DNA from: Lichenostomus cassidix
Lineage: Eukaryota; Chordata; Aves; Passeriformes; Meliphagidae
NCBI GenBank assembly: GCA_008360975.2
Contig: CM039182.1
Location: 149,362,656 to 149,426,655, forward strand
Length of the DNA: 64,000 bases
Direction: 5' to 3'
Shown here: positions 56,136 to 64,000 of the stretch, one piece after another
Layout: each line of letters opens with the position of its first letter
How positions within the stretch are numbered: position 1 is the stretch's first letter
Notes under the pieces: model-generated
The model's input: only the letters and a program-made list of their open reading frames with translations
Told to the model about the DNA's origin: nothing
Databases searched by the model: none
Translations under genes and position numbers: made by a program

Positions 56136-58427
56136 AATGACCAGACCTCTGTAAGGAAGGAGAAGAATCTCTCATTTGTACTTTGAATTTCTACCTGCTG
56201 GGTTGAGACTAAGCATTACAGGCAACTGCAGCTGCAACTGAAGGACATTTCTGCAACAAGAGGGAAGGACATGTCCTTACAGAGCTGTCCTTTCACAGTT
56301 CCTCTGAGTAAATGTTTCAGCAGAACACGAAGTTTCTCTGTACAAGGCCAACCTGCTGTACTTGCACAAAACCATTTACATGCTCACTCACACCATGTAT
56401 CCAGAGGAAATGTTCAGAACCAGGCAGGACACCTTACTCAGCAGTGACATTGCACTCTCGATCTTGTAAAGGATAATTTACACAGTTTACTGAGTGAGTG
56501 AAATACAGTAGAAGGGTAAATGTCTCACCTAGAACCAAAAATAACCTCCTCATTGCCCTCCTGAAATTACACAAACCCCTGCACTGATAAGGGGAAAACA
56601 CATTTCTTTAAGGCACTGAGTGTTTGCTCAACAGTAAAATAATGAACAATACGGAAAAGAAACATTTTTCTCTCTTTTATATAATTTAACTGTATATGTC
56701 CTTATGCTGCAGTGTCTTATCCACATAAAAAATGTATTCCACAGGTTAGTTAACAGCAATGTGCTGTTCCTTGCTCTTGACAGTTCATCCCAGTCAAGGA
56801 GTCCTCCTTAAGTGGGATCAGCTGTGAGAGAGCAAGGAGAGAGGCTTTCCCCTGTCACAGAGATCAAAGTGTCACTTTTGGAATAATTTTAACAAATTCT
56901 CTGCCATGTTACCAGAGGCGTCTTGAGGGAAATTATCTCTCTTGTAGCTGCTGCAAGCTGGGTGCTGCCAGGTCACTGTGACCTGATAGACACAGCCATG
57001 GGGGAGTGACATGGGGGAGTGACAGCACAGTTATCCTGGGAAGATCTCAGGAGGGTTTATGGAGCACTCAAAACACCAGGATGTATTTATAACATGGGCT
57101 GCGAAAAAGGAAAACCCTAAAAGGAAAAATAATAAATGTAACTTCGTATTTAGATATGATTAATTTTCTTTAGGAGCCCACATTCAAGTGACAGTTGGTG
57201 ATATTACAGTCCACCTGTATTTGGGACATGTCATATGAAAAGAAGTGATCCACTGAACAGTCGGACTGGAAACAATGAGGAATATCAGTCCTTGTTTGGA
57301 GAAAAAGGTTTGTGGAGGAGAAAATCGTCTGATAACTGCCTGGTATTCCCATAGTGACAAGAGAGGGCAGCCCTTGCTGGTATCCATGGTGTGTGTAAGC
57401 AAGGAATATTCGTGATACAGAAAAGGCTGAGAGCCACTAGCAGAGAGCTTTAGTAATTTAAAGGGAATGACAGAAATTCACAAATGATTCAAAAACTATC
57501 CACACGTCTCTATTTATTCTCATTTTGGTGAGTCAAGCAGAGGGATGCTCTTTGGTGGGAGGACTTGAAGAGCTCAACTCTGTTTTCCCCTGGTTCAGCT
57601 CCAAGGTGGCACCTGGTTGCAAGCCAGGAATTCCCTGCAGAAGAGGAGAAATTAGAGCAGAGGGTAGGGAGGAAATGCAAAACTGACTGAGGACTGAGAT
57701 TTAATGAAGGAACAAAGGGATGTTGCAAAGAAAGGAGAGATTTTGCCATTTGTGGAATCAGATGTGGTTCAAACATGACGCTGCAGCAGAATTGAGACGA
57801 ACACCAAATATTCCTGTGGCCTTGCTAACTTTGAGCTGATCATTGGAAGGCAGTGATGGATTCTTAAATTTAAATCATTAAAATAAAGCCAAATCAAAGC
57901 AGCTTCTGAGAATATATTCAGAGAAAGCTCTCTTATTGTGCCAAGAGTAGCCTGCTTGCCAGAACTCTAAATAAACAGTCTAAATATACAGGTTCATAAA
58001 TCTTGTGTGAGAAATTAAAACAAGGGAAAGGACATTGATTTATTATGTGTTTTCTGGAAAGCTTAAGACTTCATCTTTCATTATAATAACAGTGTCCTCT
58101 GTGCTCCGTAAGGGGGCAGAAGTGCTTGACTTCAATTGTGCTTTTCTTGGGTTTTTTTGTAATTATAAGGTGAGCAGGAAGTTTTCCCAGAACAGCAATC
58201 TTATCAGCTCCACTTTTAGGTTGTTTCTAGAGTCTCATTGAAAGTTCACAACAGAGTCCAAGTTTCCCAAAAAGAAAATGACCTCTTGAACTTGCAATAA
58301 GGTTCTTGTTTCAGGGAAAGGATCTTGTGGGAATTGCCACAAAAATCAGGAGAAGCATTTGAAAGCTCTGTGATCAGTTGTGACTGATGCACATCACTTA
58401 AGTGTTGCTTCTTATTAAGAGTCAATC
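56136..58427. other. Unique stretch (2.3 kb)
   Basis: No recognised transposon. A short tandem duplication of 'catgggggagtga' lies at 56,998-57,022. The longest open frame is 88 codons. Confidence 0.45.
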
Positions 58428-58692
58428 CTAGAATCATAGAATGTTTGGGGTTGGAAGAGACATTCAAGATCATCCAGTTCCAACCCCCTGCCATGGGCAG
58501 GGACACCTTCCACTATCCCAGGTTGCTTCAAATCCTGTCCAACCTGTCCTAGAACTCCTCCAGTGGGATGGGGCAACCACAGCTTCTCTGGGCAACTTTT
58601 GCCAGGGCCTTCCCACCCTCACAGGAAGAACTTCTGCCTAATATCTGATCTAAACTTACCCTCTTTCATTTTAAAGCCTTTAGTGAAGACAT
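58428..58692 (-). mobile_element. CR1 LINE 3' end, antisense
   Basis: Clean reversed copy: 'tagaatcatagaatgtttgg', 'aagatcatccagttccaacc', 'ccctgccatgggcagggaca', 'accacagcttctctgggcaa' and 'ccctctttcattttaaagcc'. About 265 bp and one of the better preserved copies. Confidence 0.96.
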
Positions 58693-60659
58693 TATTGAGT
58701 CAAAAGGAATTTTATACCAGATTCAGATACACCCTGATTTATAAGAAAGATATTTAATGGGTAACTCCTGAAGATGTGGTGGCCTTTCTTTTTTTTCCTC
58801 TTTTTCTTTTTTTTCTTTTTTTTTGTCCCCCACTTGTAGCACCTTCATAACCTCTAGATGTGGGTAGCTCCACCATCATGTGCTGTGTGGAGAGAAAGGG
58901 GTTAAATCCTTACATCTCTCTGAATCACAGCCTTGCTGTCCTCTGCAGTGAACTAGGACTTGTCATCTCTGAATTTGGGATGTACACTTATTTTCCAACT
59001 CTGTCACTTTTCATGATCTTTATCTCCCTAAAACTTTCATGATCCAGATGTTCCCTACTGGCTTAGGTGGCTGTGTTGGAAACCATCCCCACTTAGTAGT
59101 GCCTAATGCCTGGGACACAAATCTGTGTCCAGTAATCAGAGGAAGCAAATGGTATCTGCAGAGCATAGCTGAATTTAATTAGAAGAATAATAAATATCTC
59201 AGACTTTGGCACACTACATCTCCATCATGGTTCACTGCCTGTGCAAACAGCTCCATGAAGAGCTATTCCTTCTCTCCACACCTCTGGGCTGACTTTACCT
59301 GGATAATAGTGCTCACTTCTGAGGCACTTAATAATGAGAAATATTGTGTCAGGTTGGGGGAAATCAAAGAAAAATTATCTGGGGAAGAAGAATTTTCTTA
59401 ATGTTGCTCAGTGTCAGCATCTGAGAAAAGTTTTAGCAAGACTGTCTTCGTTGCTGTAAATAGATTCATGCTAGATTGATGCCTTAAAACACCTGGCACA
59501 CCTGATTTTTTTTTTTTTGTTTTTTCCAGATGGCTGAAGAAAATCTTCATGCCACTCATGGTCAGGCTTTTCTGTCGTGTTATTTTTCATTTTTCTTTTT
59601 CCTTATTTTTTTTTCCCTCAAGGTAGGGATGGGATTTGAAAATCTCCCTTCTAAAACTGACCTCCTCTTACATAAATTGTTATAACTGAAAAAAGACACT
59701 GAATACAAGGGGTGGGCTTGAGCCAGCAAGCATAAAAAAGGTGTTCAGGGCTTTAACTGGAGGGTTTTATCCTCCTCTGTTATATCTCAAAGGCATCACT
59801 AAACACGATGTTCTAGAAAAGATGCGTGTCTTGGAAAAAAAAAATTGTCTTCTATTTTTGTCCTCAACATTTTCTTTTATTCCCCTAAGGATTTCTTCTA
59901 AACCTGGATTGCTAAGAAAAAAAAAATCCTCATTTCCTTGCATTCCAGCTTGCCTGAGCCCACTGTGAGAGGAGGCTTCTGTCAGCATTGGGGCAATGAA
60001 AAGAGGTGAACCTGGGTTTGGCAGTGGCAGGATGAGGTTGGGTTTTCCCCTTTAAAGTCCTTCAAATGGGCAAAGCAACAACTTTTTCTCCCATGGGTTG
60101 TAGGCTGCCTCCTCAGTCTAGAAGCAGAAGTGGATCTGGGCTGGAGTGCCAAGTAACTCTGCTTTCCACCCAAATTTGCTGTTGTCAAGTAGAGACCCTT
60201 AAAATTTGGTCAGGTGCCATGGAGGGTGATATCCCTGCCTCGGTGCAGATATGGACCTGATCATCAAAATTAAGAATAATTACTTTCATTAATTGACCTG
60301 ATGGTGCAGATGACTGTCCCATTTCACATGAGACCCACCAAAGACAACAGGTCATGAACTCAGTAAATTTTGTGAGCTCCTTAGCAAAGATCTTTCTCAA
60401 GGCAAAGTCTCTCCACAGAGGCCTTGGAGGACAGATGAGGGAGGAGGATCAGAATTTCCAACCCACTCACTGGGCGGAGAGGACTCAGTGGGAGTATCTG
60501 TCCCTGGGATGCTAAAGTCTGCCTACATCCCAGCTTTGATTTTCTACCTCACTGGAGAGGGGAAAATAAGTTCCCCAAGACTCCTGAGCTAAGGGGATTG
60601 GACAACTTGATTTCTAGTGAGTTTGGGGGTTCTTCTCTCTGCAGTCTCAGCCTAATGTC
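58693..60659. other. Unique stretch (2 kb) with pyrimidine runs
   Basis: Contains a T/C-rich run at 58,788-58,832 and T-runs at 59,509-59,527 and 59,608-59,617. No transposon is recognised with confidence, and the open frames are short. Confidence 0.45.
58788..58832. repeat. Polypyrimidine (T-rich) tract
   Basis: About 45 bp of nearly uninterrupted T with scattered C and one G near the end, followed by ccccca. Low-complexity sequence. Confidence 0.9.
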
Positions 60660-60820
60660 CCTGCTCCTCAGAGGAGTGGTCATGGCATCAAGTCTGCCAG
60701 AGTTCAAGAGGAGTTTGGACAACACCCTCAGGCCCATGGTGGGGTTTTTGGGGCTGTCCTGTGCAGGGCCAGGAATTGGACTTGATGACACTTGTGCGTC
60801 CCTTCCAACTCAGGCCATCA
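60660..60820 (+). mobile_element. CR1 LINE 3' terminus of the 'ttccaactcagg' type, sense
   Basis: 'tggcatcaagtctgccagag', 'ttcaagaggagtttggacaa', 'caccctcaggcccatggtgg', 'gtgcagggccaggaattgga', and the ending 'gtcccttccaactcaggcca'. Confidence 0.92.
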
Positions 60821-61039
60821 AGATGAAATTACCTTCTGTTTCCTTAGAGGTGATTTCTAGGAGTTAAGCTCCAGAATTCCCTGGAGGTCAGTATGCCTTT
60901 TTTTGCTCCTTTCACTGGATAATAGAAAAGCCACAGACTTGGGTAAGGTGATGAATTTCAGCAGTGGCTGAAAAGGCACAGTACAAATACAGAGTCCACA
61001 GGTACTGAAAAACCCCTGGAGAATAACAGTGAAAATGAG

Positions 61040-61395
61040 AAGAGGATGTGAAAACAACATGTGAAGAGAAAGTGAAACAGTTGGATTTGTTTAGCCTAGA
61101 AAAGAGAAACCTAAAGGAAACCAGGTGTGTGTTCTTCCAGCAAAGGAGAGGGAGGCTGTGGAGATCAATAGTTCTGTGCCCTTGGTGACTAAAACAACAT
61201 GAAATCTGTTCAACTTCCAGCAAAGAAAAGAAATTAAATGCCATAAAAGAAAATGAAGAGTGAATGTTGTCTGGAGAGGCTGTGAAAACTCCTTGGATGT
61301 TTACCAGGAGACCTGAGGCAAACAAGCTGTGGAGTGGTGTAGGTGTCCTTGATTCTGCCTTGGTGCAGAGGAGGGGGTTAGGACAGAGGTTCACG
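61040..61395 (+). mobile_element. Old CR1-like remnant, sense
   Basis: Contains 'gttggatttgtttagcctag' / aaaagagaaacctaaagg (end of ORF2), 'aaatctgttcaacttccagc' and a run to 'gaggagggggttaggacaga' / ggttcacgat, in the order of an old CR1 3' region. Strongly diverged, and the terminal repeat is not clear. Confidence 0.55.
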
Positions 61396-62230
61396 ATTTG
61401 GGGACAAAGAATGTACCTGAGAAGGTGAGGAGCCCCAGAAAATTATTTTCAGCCTTGCTCTTTGCTGCCTCTATGCCCAAAGCCTCTATTTTTGAAGCTG
61501 CATGAAGAAAAACAAACACACACACCACCTCCAGCCTCCTCTCTTTTAACCAATGTAAACAGCCAGACAAGAACAAAATAATTTTCAAGGGAATTTGGGA
61601 AGAAGAGTGAAGCAGAGAGGTTAATCAGCTAGTCTAGAAAAGGATAGCTCAATATTAAAAAGCCCAAAAGCTTCAGGAGCTGATGACCTTTAGGTCCACT
61701 GCATCCCTTGGAAATCCACTTCTAAATAAATATTGCTGCCTGACGCATGCTCTAATAAAAACGGCATATTGCAGTCATTTGCTGGTTGGTTCAGAGTCTT
61801 GTCAGCTCATTCACAGCACATTTACTGCCAAATCATTCCTTTAATCACAGAACAAGAAATGTTACACACACCGAGCAAATCTCCCTCATTAGCCTGGGTG
61901 GGTTACTACTGCAGTCTGGGAGACCTCAGCTTCTATTTTTGGAGGAGGTCTTGTAACCCACTGTGTGTGTGAATCACTGCTGTCACGACCAGGGCGCTGC
62001 CAGGATGGAAAATACAGCTCTGGACTCTAATAATGCTGGTTGTCTTCTTCTGAAGATGTCTAAAGTATCTCTGCCCTGGCTGAGACATAGCTGTGATTCA
62101 TTCTAGCTGCACGCAGCGATCCATTGAGTGGTGCTTTTTATTCCTAGAAGTCTTATAGAAATAATTTAAGTCCTGCTCAGCCTCAGTACACTGTTAGGAT
62201 TTGACCCTTTGGAATTGTGATACACTGGGG
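61396..62230. other. Unique stretch
   Basis: Nothing recognised apart from a short (AC)n run at 61,513-61,524. Confidence 0.45.
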
Positions 62231-62390
62231 AAATTAAGTAAGTGAAATGAGTGAAATAAGTAAAGTAAGTAAAATAAATAAAATAATTAAAGTAGGTAAA
62301 ATGAGTAAAATAAGTAAAATAAGTAAAATGAATAAAATGAGTAAAATAAGTAAAATGAGTAAAATAAATAAAATAAGTAAAATAAGAGAT
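62231..62390. repeat. 9-bp tandem repeat (TAAAATRAG)n
   Basis: About 17 imperfect copies of a nine-base unit alternating between taaaataag, taaaatgag and taaataaaa-like variants. A unit of three codons keeps all six frames in register. This explains the Tyr-Phe-Thr/His-Phe repeat frame on the minus strand and the Ser-Lys-Ile/Met frame on the plus strand; neither is a gene. Confidence 0.96.
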
Positions 62391-62435
62391 ATAACTGCAA
62401 GGTCCCCTTGTGCCCACCATCCTCAGCCTTCTGAA

Positions 62436-62915
62436 GGATATGGAGCTGCTGGAGCCACTCCAGAGGCCACCAAGATGATTAAAGGGATGGGGATGCTCTC
62501 CTGTGAGGAAAGACCGAGAGAAATGGGTTTTTCCAACCTGGGAAGGAGAAGGCTTTGGAGCACCTAATTGTGTCTTTCCAGTACCTCAAGGGAGCCTGCA
62601 AGAAAGATGGAGAGGGACTATTTACAAGATCCTGGAGTGACAAGACAAGGGGGAATGGCTTCAAACTGAAAGAGAGTGAGTTTAGATTAGCTATTAGGAA
62701 GAAATTCTTCCCTGTGAGGGTGGTGAGGCCCTGGCACAGGTTGTCCAGAGAGACTGTGGCTTCCAATCCTTAGAAGTGTTTAAATCCAGGCTGGACAGGG
62801 CTTGGAGCAACTTGGGATAGTGGAAAGTGTCTCTGCCCATGGCAGGGTGTTTGGAAAGGGATGATCTTCAAGCTCCCTTCCAACCCACACCATTCCATGA
62901 TTCTGCGATTCTCAC
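62436..62915 (+). mobile_element. CR1 LINE, sense, about 480 bp
   Basis: From 'agccactccagaggccacca' and 'tctcctgtgaggaaagaccg' (ORF2 end) through 'tctttccagtacctcaaggg', 'gtgagggtggtgaggccctg' and 'cttggagcaacttgggatag' to 'acaccattccatgattctgc' / gattctcac. Lies ~45 bp after the 9-bp tandem repeat. Confidence 0.95.
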
Positions 62916-63616
62916 TCCTCAAGTTTTGCTGTCAGCTTTTGTCGAGGAAAAAAATAATTCAAGTTGCCATTAATATGTGAAAAAAAGTTAGGTAGTGCCT
63001 AAGGGGATTTAATCTGTACGAGCTGTGGGCTGTGGTTTAACTATGCTCATGAACGGAGGCTTTCCTGAATTAGGGACCTTTGCAGATATTTGCAACCAGC
63101 AAAGCGAGAGTGGAAATTCCCATCGGCTTGCAGAGACAGAAGCTGCAGATGCAATGTGCTCTTTTTCCAGGGAGACTGTCTGAGCTCAAAAATTAAATAC
63201 ACTTGGAAAATTTCCTGGGCAACAAGGGCAACTGGCACATCCCAGGCTGCCTCCGTGCTAGGAACTTATTTAGGAGCAAAGTACCAAAACCCTGGAATGC
63301 TCTGATGCTGGAGTGGGGCTGGAAGGGGTTTGGAGAGCTCCCCTGGCATGCCAAGGGCCTCTCCAACCTTTTGCTGAGATAGATGGATCACATTCTGCTG
63401 TCTGGGGATGTTCCCAGACAGTTCAATATGATGCTAAACATCCAAAAATTCTGTCCCAAGCTCATCTTCATCTTTACAACTCCAGCAAAGAGAATTTCAT
63501 GCCAGTGCATGCCCTTTCCTGACAATTCAGTCCCAATAATCCTTATTTTGGTGGGTTTTTTTTAACACCTTCTCTATCATCTGAGGTCACCAAATAAAAT
63601 CCAGTCACTTATTTTA
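62916..63616. other. Unique stretch
   Basis: About 700 bp, no recognised repeat and no convincing frame. Confidence 0.45.
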
Positions 63617-63700
63617 CAGAATCACAGAACCCTAAAAGGATTTGGGTTGGAAGCAACCTTAAAGAGAATGTATTTCCAACCCTCCTGCCATACTAATTTC
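63617..63700 (-). mobile_element. CR1 LINE 3' terminus, antisense
   Basis: 'cagaatcacagaaccctaaa', 'aggatttgggttggaagcaa', 'ccttaaagagaatg' and 'ccaaccctcctgccatacta'. About 80 bp. Confidence 0.88.
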
Positions 63701-64000
63701 ATATTTAAACTGTTCAGGAAAACTCAAATCAAGAAAAAATGTGTTTTGAAACTGCAGTGGGCAAATGTAACAAAAAGCAAAGGTCTTTTTAGTTAAAGGT
63801 TATCCCATTGTGCCACTGGCCTTGGCTCATATTAATAAGTGTTATCACACAGTTCAGTCACTTTTCCATGTGGCCAGGTTCCCATTTTCCATGTGAGTTA
63901 ATTAGTTGCCTGGAAATCCAAAGGAAACTGAACTTATGCTTGAAATCCTTTTTTTCCTTTTTGTTTTTTTTTTTTTTCCCCAAGATGTTTATCTCTTAAG
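63701..64000. other. Unique stretch to the window end, with a T-run
   Basis: No recognised transposon. A pyrimidine-rich run covers 63,948-63,981. Confidence 0.5.

Noticed and set aside
59060..59400. Possible old CR1 ORF2 piece (ctggataatagtgctcactt resembling 'ctggagtactgtgtccagtt').
   Set aside because: Only one short stretch looks similar and no second landmark follows in order.
62166..62567. Frames with Tyr-Phe-Thr-His-Phe or Ser-Lys-Ile-Ser-Lys-Met repeats.
   Set aside because: Products of a 9-bp tandem repeat, which keeps frames open by being a multiple of three.
1..64000. tRNA, rRNA, snRNA or other structured RNA genes.
   Set aside because: I looked for tRNA arms with A/B boxes and familiar small nuclear RNA starts on both strands and saw none. 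A covariance-model scan would be decisive.

Overview
The window reads as bird nuclear DNA, with no sign of a bacterial or viral replicon. The main evidence is about forty copies of the CR1 LINE retroposon, most of them 5'-truncated with the typical avian CR1 3' end (a 'ttccaacccaaaccattcta'-type terminus followed by degenerate attctatga units). One CR1 type, ending in 'gtgcagggccaggagttgga' and later 'ccttccaactcagg', and an LTR fragment at 51.59-51.73 kb fit a neoavian bird, perhaps a songbird. That finer placement rests on memory of repeat families and was not searched. I can support no complete protein-coding gene. The open frames are short, overlap on both strands, and mostly lie over CR1 copies or tandem repeats.

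Layout. 1-38.5 kb is non-coding DNA with scattered, mostly 3'-end CR1 pieces in both orientations. The longest is an antisense copy at 34.9-35.6 kb followed by an (ATCC)n microsatellite. A moderately CpG-rich patch lies at 29.2-29.85 kb. 38.55-39.45 kb is a degenerate minisatellite of 33-47 bp units. 39.45-39.76 kb is a GC- and CpG-rich promoter-like core with two inverted ACTACAA (ZNF143/SBS-like) elements, two CACGTG E-boxes, GC boxes, a CCAAT box and a strong minus-strand splice donor. 39.76-40.21 kb is a second, unrelated minisatellite of 16-17 bp units (about 27 copies), followed by a CR1 of a different subfamily. 40.7-44.4 kb is a long stretch without recognised repeats.

44.4-64 kb holds denser and older repeats. 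These are eroded CR1 reverse-transcriptase remnants on both strands (46.2-46.7 kb minus, 53.4-54.9 kb plus), a possible matching ORF1 remnant at 48.2-48.8 kb, a probable ~700 bp solo LTR that splits an antisense CR1 at 49.4-50.1 kb, a second LTR fragment at 51.6-51.7 kb, and a 9-bp tandem repeat at 62.2-62.4 kb.

The best candidate for a functional element is the 39.4-39.8 kb promoter. The genes it would serve are not identifiable here: a minus-strand first exon ending at 39,481 is plausible, and a plus-strand transcript is possible. I found no new gene system. The noteworthy features are the promoter between two unrelated minisatellites and several nested or rearranged transposon structures. 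CR1 strand is given so that '+' means the retroposon 3' end points to higher coordinates. All ends are estimates by eye, usually good to 5-20 bp for young copies and 50 bp or more for old ones.
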